A stretch of DNA of 64,000 bases, taken from NCBI GenBank assembly GCA_964503125.1, contig CAZCZE010000011.1:1-64000 (forward strand), in the 5' to 3' direction. Positions within the stretch are counted from its first letter, which is position 1. Each line of letters opens with the position of its first letter. A program made the position numbers and the translations under genes. Below are positions 38,298-46,050 of this stretch, one piece after another. The notes under the pieces were generated by a model that was given only the letters and a program-made list of their open reading frames with translations, was not told the origin of the DNA and made no database searches. The DNA is from FEN-1219 sp964503125. GTDB lineage: Bacteria > Pseudomonadota > Gammaproteobacteria > Steroidobacterales > Rariloculaceae.

Positions 38298-38980
38298 AGG
38301 CGTTAGTAGCGCTGACCGTTCCGCTGCTCGTCTCCTGCGCGTTCGCGGGCGCCGCCCGGGCCGCCGGCACGCGCGCCGATCTTGACGGCGTGTGGCTGTT
38401 CTACGGCGCGCAAGTCCCACAGGATCCCGGCCTCACGGCGGCCGGCCGGGAGAAACTCGAGCAGTACGATCCCCTGCGCGACGACACGGACACGATCTGC
38501 AAGCCCGTGACGTTCACGAACATCATGCACACGCCTTCGCCGCCGATCGAAATCCGGCAGCACGGGGGGCGGGTCGAGATGAACTACGAGTTCATGGACG
38601 TGCACCGTCGCGTGCCGCTCGACGGGGCGCTGGCGAACGCGCCGTACACCGTCGCGGACCATCCGCACATGGGTCGATCGGTCGGACGCTACGAGGGCGA
38701 GGCGCTCGTAGTCGATACGGTCGACGTGGAGGCCGGCTACCTCGATACGCTCGGGTTCGCGGGCCTGCCGCAGTCAGCGCAGATGCGGACCGAAGAGCGC
38801 TTCATACCGGCCGGCGATCGGCTCAAGGTCGTCGTGACGCACCACGACCCCGTCTACTACTTAAAGCCGATGGTCATGACCTACGACTTCGTGCGCGTGG
38901 ATACACGGATCATGGAGTGGGGCTGCACGATCGAAGGCGCCAACTACGACGAACGCCTCGAAGCTGCCGAGGCCGAATAG
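38294..38980 (+). CDS. Exported protein of unknown function, partner of DUF6152 (second copy)
   Basis: The 228-residue protein has a signal peptide ending ARAAG. The segment SVGRYEGEALVVDTVDVEAGY...GLPQSAQMRTEERFIPAGDRLKVVVTHHDPVYYLKPMVMTYDFV follows the same pattern as the central part of the protein at 23784-24794 ('G.W.Gd.LvvdT.......p.S..m...Er'). It is translationally coupled to the DUF6152 gene. Function unknown. Confidence 0.65.
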   Translation: MKALVALTVPLLVSCAFAGAARAAGTRADLDGVWLFYGAQVPQDPGLTAAGREKLEQYDPLRDDTDTICKPVTFTNIMHTPSPPIEIRQHGGRVEMNYEFMDVHRRVPLDGALANAPYTVADHPHMGRSVGRYEGEALVVDTVDVEAGYLDTLGFAGLPQSAQMRTEERFIPAGDRLKVVVTHHDPVYYLKPMVMTYDFVRVDTRIMEWGCTIEGANYDERLEAAEAE

Positions 38981-39160
38981 CCCACAGCAGCCGCGACATG
39001 CACGACTGGCTGGACGGCCAATCGTTGAGCGGGCAGCGACTCGTTCCGGAGACCGCCGTGCTCCGTCCGTTCATCGCCGTAGTGTGCCGCGCGGGTCCTC
39101 GATCCTTGGCCGTGCGGAACGGGCTCGACTCCGGTCACTCGCCCGTGATACGCGGGAACG

Positions 39161-40438
39161 TCAGCGACTGATGCGGTCGGCGCCGCCCATGTACGGGCGC
39201 AGGGTTTCGGGAATGAGCACCGACCCGTCGGCCTGCTGGTAGTTTTCGAGGACGGCGACGAGCGTGCGGCCGACGGCGAGACCCGAGCCGTTGAGCGTGT
39301 GGACGAGCTCGGGCTTGCCGGTCTCGGCGTTGCGCCAGCGCGCCTGCATGCGCCGCGCCTGGAACGCCTCGCAGTTGCTGCACGACGAGATCTCGCGGTA
39401 CTTGCCTTGGCCCGGCAGCCATACCTCGAGATCGTACGTCTTGGCCGCGCTCGGGCCCGTGTCGCCGCCGCAGAGCGCCACGACGCGATAGGCAAGCCCG
39501 AGCCGCTGGAGCACCTTCTCGGCGTGACCGACGAGGATCTCGAGCTCGCGGTAGGACTCGTCGGGCCGCGCGATGTGCACGAGCTCGACTTTGTCGAACT
39601 GATGCTGGCGAATCATGCCGCGAGTGTCCTGACCGTAGGACCCCGCCTCCGAGCGGAAGCACGGGGTATGCGCCGTCAACCGCAGCGGCAACTGCTCGGC
39701 CTCGACGATCGTGTCGCGCACTAGATTCGTCAGCGACACCTCCGCCGTCGGGATCAGGCGCAACTTGTTCTCGCCTTCGAGCGCGAACAGATCGGCGGCG
39801 AATTTCGGCAACTGGCCCGTGCCGAACAGCGTGGCGTCGTTGACGAGATACGGCACGTAGGCCTCGGTGTAGCCGTGCTCGCGCGTGTGCAGGTCGAGCA
39901 TGAGCTGCGCGATGGCACGATGCAGGCGCGCGACCGCTCCCGTGAGCACGACGAAGCGAGCACCCGACAGTTTTGCGGCGGCGTCGAAATCCATGAGGCC
40001 CAGCTTCTCGCCGAGCGCCACATGATCGAGCGGCTCGAACGTGAACTGCGGCGGCGTGCCCCAGCGCCGCACTTCGACGTTGGCGGCCGAATCGGCACCG
40101 TCGGGAACCGAGGCGTGCAGCAAGTTCGGCAGTCGCGCGAGAAAATCGTCCAGCTCCGTCGTCAGAGCGGTGAGGCGTTGCTCGCCGCGCGCGAGCTCGT
40201 CGCCGAGCTCGCCGACCTCGCGCTTCCGCGCCTCGATGTCGCCGCCCGCGGCTTTGGCGCGGCCGATGGCCTTGGAGCGCTCGTTGCGTGCCTGCTGCAA
40301 GCCTTCTACGCGCACTTGCAGCTCTTTGCGCTCGACCTCGAGCTTCAAATAACGCTCGCGGTCGAGCTTGAAGCCGCGCCGGGCGAGATTCGTCGCGACG
40401 GCCTCGAGATCTTGCCGTAGTGCCTTCGGATCCAACAT
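39161..40438 (-). CDS. serS: Seryl-tRNA synthetase
   Basis: The 425-residue class II synthetase has the long N-terminal antiparallel coiled coil (about residues 25-105, rich in ERKELQVRVEGLQQARNERSKAIGRAK). Motif 2 is CFRSEAGSYGQDTRGMIRQHQFDKVELV, and ISSCSNCEAFQARRMQARW and motif 3 LAVGRTLVAVLENYQQADGSVLIPETLRPYMGG complete the site. It charges tRNA-Ser, including the tRNA at 6.2 kb. Its order with lolA and ftsK is conserved in gammaproteobacteria. Confidence 0.96.
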   Translation of the reverse strand: MLDPKALRQDLEAVATNLARRGFKLDRERYLKLEVERKELQVRVEGLQQARNERSKAIGRAKAAGGDIEARKREVGELGDELARGEQRLTALTTELDDFLARLPNLLHASVPDGADSAANVEVRRWGTPPQFTFEPLDHVALGEKLGLMDFDAAAKLSGARFVVLTGAVARLHRAIAQLMLDLHTREHGYTEAYVPYLVNDATLFGTGQLPKFAADLFALEGENKLRLIPTAEVSLTNLVRDTIVEAEQLPLRLTAHTPCFRSEAGSYGQDTRGMIRQHQFDKVELVHIARPDESYRELEILVGHAEKVLQRLGLAYRVVALCGGDTGPSAAKTYDLEVWLPGQGKYREISSCSNCEAFQARRMQARWRNAETGKPELVHTLNGSGLAVGRTLVAVLENYQQADGSVLIPETLRPYMGGADRISR

Positions 40439-40442
40439 GCGG

Positions 40443-40820
40443 CTAGCTTAGCAAACGCTGCTCGATGCGCTCGCACCAGCCGCCGACCAGGAGGAACGCG
40501 AGCGCGCAACCGACGACGATGCCGCCGCCGTTGGCGACCACGTCGTACCAATCGAACGAGCGTGTCCGGGTCAGGCCCTGCAACAGCTCGAGCGCGACGC
40601 CGAGCCCTAGCAATGCCGCGCCGATGACGACGTAGAGCCCGCGCCGGTAGAACCCGGAGAACCACAGCATGAGCAGGCCGTACGCACCGGCGTGCAGGAG
40701 CTTGTCGTCGACGGTCAGGGCCGGGATAGCCCGGCCCGGCACGAGGCTGCCGACGACGACGCCGGCCACGAGCAACCAGCCGAGCGCAGACCAAAGCTTG
40801 GGAAAGCGCAACGGCAGCAA
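40443..40820 (-). CDS. VanZ-like small membrane protein
   Basis: The 125-residue protein has four membrane segments. The VanZ-like pattern LTVDDKLLHAGAYGLLMLWFSGFYRR and LGVALELLQGLTRTRSFDWYDVVANGGGIVVGCALAFL is clear (DK..H, and E.lQ...R..d..D...N..G). The start is TTG (GAAGG upstream). It sits between lolA and serS where crcB lies in Pseudomonas. Function unknown. Confidence 0.75.
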   Translation of the reverse strand: MLPLRFPKLWSALGWLLVAGVVVGSLVPGRAIPALTVDDKLLHAGAYGLLMLWFSGFYRRGLYVVIGAALLGLGVALELLQGLTRTRSFDWYDVVANGGGIVVGCALAFLLVGGWCERIEQRLLS

Positions 40821-40826
40821 ACGTGC

Positions 40827-41516
40827 TCAACCTTCTCCGCTGACGTCGACGCCTTCGGGCACTTCGAGCTCGAACGTGGCGTCGTCGAGCTCGGGATTCA
40901 CGACGAGATTGTCGAGTGTGATGCGCGTCACCTGATTCAAGCCGTCGACGAGCTCGAGGCGCTTCGGCGCCGTGCCGTCGAAGCCGATGAGCACCGACTT
41001 GAAATCCGTGCCGCCGGCCTTCGGCGTGAGCTTGATCCACTTGAGCCCCTCGAGCCCCTCGAGCTCGTACGGCTGCGCAACGGTGAAGCCGTCGCGCACG
41101 CTGCGATCGCCGCTCAAGAGCATGGCCGGGCTCGTCAAGAGGGTGTCGTCGAGGGGCGCGACCGTGACTTGCTCGAGCTCGACGTCGTAGATCCAGAGCT
41201 TCGTGCCGTCCGCGACGACCGTGAGCTCGGTCGGCTCGCGGTACGTCCAGCGGAAACGGTTGGGCCGCTTGAGCGCGAGTGTGCCCGTCTCCGTTTGCAG
41301 CAAGCGATGATCGGCGGTCCAGAGCTCCTGCTCGAAGTCGGCGCGGAGCGAATGCACGTCGTCGAGAAATGCCTCGAGAGCCGCGAGGCCGGCCGCGTCG
41401 TCGGCGGTGGCGGCGGGCTCCTGCGCAGAAGCGCCCGCTATGGCCGCGATGGAGGACAGTAAGGCGTGGCTAATCGCCAGCCGGAGGCGGCGGCGCCAGA
41501 ACTTCCCTGAATCCAT
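40827..41516 (-). CDS. lolA: Outer-membrane lipoprotein carrier LolA
   Basis: The 229-residue protein has a basic signal peptide (KFWRRRLRLAISHALLSSIAAIAGASAQE). The LolA barrel begins with LEAFLDDVHSLRADFEQELW and contains LALKRPNRFRWTYREPTELTVVADGTKLWIYDVELEQVTV, the core of the fold with its conserved Arg, and later FELEVPEGVDV. It ferries lipoproteins from LolCDE to LolB. The ATG at 41516 overlaps the end of ftsK; a TTG six codons upstream is an alternative start. Confidence 0.9.
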   Translation of the reverse strand: MDSGKFWRRRLRLAISHALLSSIAAIAGASAQEPAATADDAAGLAALEAFLDDVHSLRADFEQELWTADHRLLQTETGTLALKRPNRFRWTYREPTELTVVADGTKLWIYDVELEQVTVAPLDDTLLTSPAMLLSGDRSVRDGFTVAQPYELEGLEGLKWIKLTPKAGGTDFKSVLIGFDGTAPKRLELVDGLNQVTRITLDNLVVNPELDDATFELEVPEGVDVSGEG

Positions 41517-43758
41517 TCGTCTGCAGGTTGCCAACGATGCCCGCCTCTTCCATGGTTTCGACCATCCGAGCCGCGCGGTTGTAACCGATCTTGAGCCGGC
41601 GCTGGATACCCGATATCGACGCCTTACGCGTCTCGGTCACGATGCGTACGGCCTGATCGTAGAGGGGATCTTGCTCGCCGTCCAACTCGCCGGTGGACGT
41701 CGCCGGCTCGAGCCCGAGCACCTCGGCGCCGGGACCGTCGAGCACGTCCTCGATGTAGTTCGGCTCGCCGTTCGCGCGCAGCGCCTTGACGACGGTATGG
41801 ACCTCGTTGTCCGAGACGAACGCGCCGTGCACGCGAATCGGCTGCGACGTGCCCGACGGCAGGTAGAGCATGTCGCCGTGGCCGAGCAGGTGCTCGGCCC
41901 CGATTTGGTCGAGGATCGTGCGCGAGTCGACCTTGGCCGACACTTGGAACGCGATGCGGCACGGAATGTTGGCTTTGATGAGGCCCGTGATGACGTCGAC
42001 CGACGGCCGCTGCGTCGCGACGATCATGTGAATGCCCGAGGCGCGTGCTTTTTGCGCGAGGCGCGCGATGAGCTCCTCGACCTTCTTGCCGACCATCATC
42101 ATCATGTCGGCGAGCTCGTCGATGATGACGACGATGTACGGCATGGGCGCAAGCTCGGGAGCCGTCTCGCCTTCGTTCTCGGGCACGAACGTGGGATCGA
42201 GCAACGGCCGGCCGTTGTCGATGGCCTCGCTCGCCTTGCGGTTGTAGCTCGACAGATGCCGCACGCCGAGGCCGGCCATGACGGTATAGCGGCGCTCCAT
42301 CTCGGCCACGCACCAGCGCAACGCGTTGGCCGCCTGCTTCATGTCGGTGACGACGGGCGCGAGCAGATGCGGAATGCCTTCGTACACCGACAGCTCGAGC
42401 ATCTTCGGGTCGATCATGATGAGCCGCACGTGCTCGGGCGTCGACTTGTAGAGCAGGCTCAAGACCATGGCATTGAGCGCCACGGATTTGCCGGAGCCCG
42501 TGGTGCCCGCGATCAAGAGATGCGGCATGCGCGCGAGATCGGCGACCATCGGCGCGCCGCCGATGTCCTTGCCGAGCGCGAGCGTGAGCGGCGACTTGAG
42601 GTCGTCGTAGGCGTGCGATTTCACGATCTCGCCGAGCGCGACGATCTCGCGCACTTCGTTCGGGATCTCGAGGCCTACGTAGGGCTTGCCGGGGATGATC
42701 TCGACGACCCGCACGCTGACGGTCGCAAGCGAGCGCGCCAAGTCCTTCGCCAGATTGCTGATCTGGCTGCTCTTGACACCGGCCGCGGGCTTGAGCTCGA
42801 AGCGCGTGACGACGGGCCCGGGGTGCACGGCCACGACCTCGGCTTCGACGCCGAAGTCGGCGAGCTTGAGCTCGACGAGCCGCGACATGGCCTCGAGGGC
42901 TTCGGGCGAGTAGCCGCCCTCTTTCGGCGGCGGATTGTCGAGCAACGAAAGCGCGGGCAGCTCGTTCGACAGCGGCGGCTCGAACATCGGCACCTGGCGT
43001 TCGCGCTCGAGGCGCTCCGATGCGCGCGGGCTGATCTCGATCTTCTCGAGCACGGGCTCGATGCGTGGCGGCGTCTTCGACTTCGAGCGCACCTTGGTGA
43101 CGAGCTCGTTACGCTGCTGCTTGGCGCGGCGCCCTTCCCACCAGATGCGGGCGTCGCCGAGCCACACGTGCGCGGCCCCGACCATGCGGTACACCGCGCG
43201 GCCCGTGCTATCCATGATCGCGATCCACGACACGCCCGTCGCGAGCTGCACGGACGCGAGCCAGAGCACGAGCAGCAACACGGTCGTTCCGAGCAGGCCG
43301 AGGCCGTATTCGAAGCCGTGGCCCACGAGGCGGCCGAGGATGCCGCCTGCCGTCTCGCGCATGACGGGTGAATAGAAGTGCAGCGTCGCGAGCCCCGAGC
43401 TCGTCGCAATCGCGAGCACGAACCCCACAGAGCGCCAGATCACCGCGTTGCGCTGCGGCACCTCGTCGCCGCGAAACAGGAACACACCGGCGATCAGCAC
43501 GAGAATCGGGCACAGATACGCCGAGGCGCCGAATGACAAGAATGCGATGTCGGCGAACCAGGCGCCGGCCGGCCCCATGCGATTCGTGACGGGCCCGTCG
43601 CCGGCGACGCTGAACGCGGGATCCGCCGGGCTGTAGCTCAAGAGCGCGAGCAGCAGGATGACGCTCAAGCCGGCCAGAACCCAGAACGCTGCTTCGCGCA
43701 GTCCCTTGATGCGCGGGACGAAGAAGGTCTCGAACGGGGTGTGGGCTCTTACTCTCAA
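41470..43758 (-). CDS. ftsK: DNA translocase FtsK
   Basis: The 762-residue protein has four or five N-terminal membrane segments (residues 25-185), then a short linker (about 215-275). The alpha/beta translocase motor has LLIAGTTGSGKSVALNAMVLSLL (Walker A, about residue 420) and MPYIVVIIDELADMMMMVGKKVEELIARLAQKARASGIHMIVATQRPSVDVITG (Walker B and sensor). The C-terminal gamma domain (ISGIQRRLKIGYNRAARMVETMEEAGIVG) reads KOPS. The linker is much shorter than in E. coli FtsK. The start is TTG, inside an inverted-repeat arm. Confidence 0.95.
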   Translation of the reverse strand: MRVRAHTPFETFFVPRIKGLREAAFWVLAGLSVILLLALLSYSPADPAFSVAGDGPVTNRMGPAGAWFADIAFLSFGASAYLCPILVLIAGVFLFRGDEVPQRNAVIWRSVGFVLAIATSSGLATLHFYSPVMRETAGGILGRLVGHGFEYGLGLLGTTVLLLVLWLASVQLATGVSWIAIMDSTGRAVYRMVGAAHVWLGDARIWWEGRRAKQQRNELVTKVRSKSKTPPRIEPVLEKIEISPRASERLERERQVPMFEPPLSNELPALSLLDNPPPKEGGYSPEALEAMSRLVELKLADFGVEAEVVAVHPGPVVTRFELKPAAGVKSSQISNLAKDLARSLATVSVRVVEIIPGKPYVGLEIPNEVREIVALGEIVKSHAYDDLKSPLTLALGKDIGGAPMVADLARMPHLLIAGTTGSGKSVALNAMVLSLLYKSTPEHVRLIMIDPKMLELSVYEGIPHLLAPVVTDMKQAANALRWCVAEMERRYTVMAGLGVRHLSSYNRKASEAIDNGRPLLDPTFVPENEGETAPELAPMPYIVVIIDELADMMMMVGKKVEELIARLAQKARASGIHMIVATQRPSVDVITGLIKANIPCRIAFQVSAKVDSRTILDQIGAEHLLGHGDMLYLPSGTSQPIRVHGAFVSDNEVHTVVKALRANGEPNYIEDVLDGPGAEVLGLEPATSTGELDGEQDPLYDQAVRIVTETRKASISGIQRRLKIGYNRAARMVETMEEAGIVGNLQTNGFREVLAPPPPAGD

Positions 43759-43809
43759 GTTACTCGGCAGTTAGTTGACTTAATGTAATGATTATACTGA
43801 TAACTTGAG
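43754..43809. promoter_or_regulatory. AT-rich divergent promoter region flanked by a 9-bp inverted repeat
   Basis: CTCAAGTTA (43754-43762) and TAACTTGAG (43801-43809) are perfect inverted arms around an AT-rich core between ftsK and the FemAB-like gene. On the minus strand TATAAT lies at 43791-43796, 33 bp before the ftsK TTG. On the plus strand TTGACT (43775) and GATAAC (43799) are 18 bp apart. The region probably drives both genes. Confidence 0.5.
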
Positions 43810-43879
43810 CGGCGCATAGCCCGGCCGCGGAAGTGGCGTCCGCTCGACGGTCGTGGGAAACACCGGGCACACTCCCCGT

Positions 43880-45034
43880 ATGGCCCTCACGCTCGAACGA
43901 CTTGCCACGCTCCGCGCCGTCGACGCGACCGCTTGGAACGCCCTGGCCGGCGACGATCCGTTCGTGCGGCACGAGTTCCTCACGGCGCTCGAGCGCAGCG
44001 GCTGCGTCGGCGCGGGCACGGCGTGGCAGCCATGCTTCATCGTCGCTCGCGACGACTTAGGTTTAGCGGCTGCAATGCCTCTCTATATAAAATACGACTC
44101 GCACGGCGAGTTCGTCTTCGACTGGGGCTGGGCCGACGCCTACGAGCGCAGCGGCCGGCGCTACTACCCGAAGCTCGTCGCAGCCATCCCGTTCACGCCC
44201 GCCACGGGCCCGCGGCTGCTCACGCGCGCCGGCGCACCGCAGGAGCTCGCGAAGACGCTGCTCGATGCGGCCCGCGCAACTGCCGACGACGTCGGCGCCT
44301 CCTCGATTCACGTGCTGTTTCCACGCGAGCCGGAACAGCAACTGCTCACGAGCGCAGGGTTCCTCGCGCGCAAGGGCTGTCAGTTTCACTGGGCCAACGA
44401 CGGCTACCGCGACTTCGACGAGTTCCTGGCGCGTTTCAGCTCGGAAAAACGCAAGAAGGCCAAACGCGAGCGCCGCCGCGTGGCCGAAGCCGAAATCGTC
44501 TTCGAGCACCTGCGCGGCGACGAGCCCACGCCGCAGGAATGGGACGCGATCATCGGGTTCTACTCGCACACGTTCCTGCGCCGCGGCCGCGAGCCGTATC
44601 TGAACCGCGAGTTCTTCGCCGAAATCGCGGCGACGATGCCGAACAACCTGCTCGTGATCCTCGCACGCCATCGCGGCACGCCGATCGCGGCGGCCATCTG
44701 CTTCCGCAGCGCCACCGCTCTCTATGGGCGCTACTGGGGCAGTCTCGCGGACTTCCATAGCCTGCACTTCGAGACGTGCTACTACCAAGGCATCGATTAC
44801 TGCATCCGCGAGCGCCTCGAACGCTTCGAGCCCGGCACACAAGGTGAGCACAAGATCGCACGCGGCTTCACTCCGCAGCCGACGTGGTCGTGCCATTGGC
44901 TGCGCGACGCAGACTTTCACGCGGCGGTCGGCGCCTTTCTCGTGCGCGAGACGCGGCATGTCGACGCCTATATGGACGAGCTCGACGAGCACGTGCCGTA
45001 TCGCAGCGACGCGCTGACCGGCATGCGGGTGTGA
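43880..45034 (+). CDS. GNAT/FemAB-like protein (DUF482, 'peptidoglycan biosynthesis' family)
   Basis: The 384-residue protein matches the DUF482/FemAB-like family: DDPFVRHEFLTALERSGCVGAGTAWQPCFIVARD at the start, then FVFDWGWADAYERSGRRYYPKLVAAIPFTPATGPRLL. YRDFDEFLARFSSEKRKKAKRERRRV follows, and YQGIDYCIRERLERFEPGTQGEHKIARGFTPQPTWSCHWL lies near the end. It has two GNAT folds and no recognised substrate. It is often placed before aat, as here. Confidence 0.85.
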   Translation: MALTLERLATLRAVDATAWNALAGDDPFVRHEFLTALERSGCVGAGTAWQPCFIVARDDLGLAAAMPLYIKYDSHGEFVFDWGWADAYERSGRRYYPKLVAAIPFTPATGPRLLTRAGAPQELAKTLLDAARATADDVGASSIHVLFPREPEQQLLTSAGFLARKGCQFHWANDGYRDFDEFLARFSSEKRKKAKRERRRVAEAEIVFEHLRGDEPTPQEWDAIIGFYSHTFLRRGREPYLNREFFAEIAATMPNNLLVILARHRGTPIAAAICFRSATALYGRYWGSLADFHSLHFETCYYQGIDYCIRERLERFEPGTQGEHKIARGFTPQPTWSCHWLRDADFHAAVGAFLVRETRHVDAYMDELDEHVPYRSDALTGMRV

Positions 45035-45050
45035 GCCGCGCGTCGACGTC

Positions 45051-45749
45051 ATGGGATCGCTGCGCTGGCTCTCTTTGACGCAACGCGTCGACGCGTTTCC
45101 GCCGCCGAGCGAAGCGCTCACCGAACCGAACGGGCTGCTCGCCGCGGGCGGCGACTTGGCACCCGAACGGTTGCTCGCCGCGTACTCGCGCGGCATCTTT
45201 CCTTGGTACCAGGAAGGGCAACCCATTCTCTGGTGGTGTCCGGATCCGCGTGCAGTGCTGTGGCCGAGCGATCTCAAGATATCGCGCAGCTTGCGCCGCT
45301 CGGTCGCAACGCGCGGTTTCGAGTTTCGCGTCAACGCCGCGTTCGCCGACGTCGTCACGGGCTGCGCCGAGCCGAGGCACTATGGCGGCGGCACGTGGAT
45401 CACGCACGAGATGGCGGCTGCGTACGCGCGCTTGCACGCGCTCGGCTGGGCGCACTCGTTCGAGAGTTGGCACGACGACGTGCTGGTCGGCGGTCTCTAC
45501 GGAGTGGCGATCGGTCGCATGTTCTTCGGCGAGTCGATGTTCACGCGGGCGACGGACGCGTCGAAAGTTGCGCTCGTGCACGCCGTCGAATACTTGAGCG
45601 CGCACGGCATCGAGCTCATCGATTGCCAAATCGCATCGGCGCACACGACGAGCCTCGGCGCCGTCGACATTCCGCGCGCTCCGTTCCTCGAGCACGTCGC
45701 CGAGTTCTGCCGCCCGCCGGTGTCTCCGCAGGACTGGCATTCGCCTTAA
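45051..45749 (+). CDS. aat: Leucyl/phenylalanyl-tRNA-protein transferase
   Basis: The 232-residue protein has the Aat signatures FPPPSEALTEPNGLLAAGGDLAPERLLAAYSRGIFPWYQEGQPILWWCPDPRAVL and WITHEMAAAYARLHALGWAHSFESW. GLYGVAIGRMFFGESMFTRATDASKVAL and IDCQIASAHTTSLGAVDIPRAPF follow. It adds Leu or Phe to proteins with N-terminal Lys/Arg, making N-degrons recognised by ClpS, whose gene is nearby. Confidence 0.95.
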   Translation: MGSLRWLSLTQRVDAFPPPSEALTEPNGLLAAGGDLAPERLLAAYSRGIFPWYQEGQPILWWCPDPRAVLWPSDLKISRSLRRSVATRGFEFRVNAAFADVVTGCAEPRHYGGGTWITHEMAAAYARLHALGWAHSFESWHDDVLVGGLYGVAIGRMFFGESMFTRATDASKVALVHAVEYLSAHGIELIDCQIASAHTTSLGAVDIPRAPFLEHVAEFCRPPVSPQDWHSP

Positions 45750-45822
45750 AATCAGCGGTTTGCCGGTCTCACTCCGCTTGTGCAACAATGCGCCGCCGCG
45801 CGAACCCCAAGCTATTTGCTCA

Positions 45823-46041
45823 ATGGCGAAAGAAGAAGCGATTCAAATGGAAGGTACGGTGGTGGAAACACTGCCGAACACGACCTTTCGCGTGGAGCTC
45901 GAGAACGGCCACATCGTGACCGCGCACATCTCCGGCAAGATGCGCAAACATTACATCCGAATCCTGAAGGGCGACGCCGTCACGGTCGAGCTCACGCCCT
46001 ACGATCTCACGAAGGGTCGCATCGTCTATCGCGCGCGCTAA
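45823..46041 (+). CDS. infA: Translation initiation factor IF-1
   Basis: The 72-residue OB-fold protein is full length: MAKEEAIQMEGTVVETLPNTTFRVELENGHIV, HISGKMRKHYIRILKGDAVTVELTPYDLTKGRIVYR. It binds the A site of the 30S subunit. It lies between aat and the convergent clpA. Confidence 0.97.
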   Translation: MAKEEAIQMEGTVVETLPNTTFRVELENGHIVTAHISGKMRKHYIRILKGDAVTVELTPYDLTKGRIVYRAR

Positions 46042-46050
46042 CCGCGCGCT

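Noticed and set aside
41407..43371. 654-codon frame antisense to ftsK
   Set aside because: Shadow of ftsK with biased composition and no recognisable motif.
43775..43798. TTGACT with TATACT as a plus-strand promoter
   Set aside because: The spacing is only 12 bp, too short for a sigma-70 promoter; GATAAC at 18 bp fits better.
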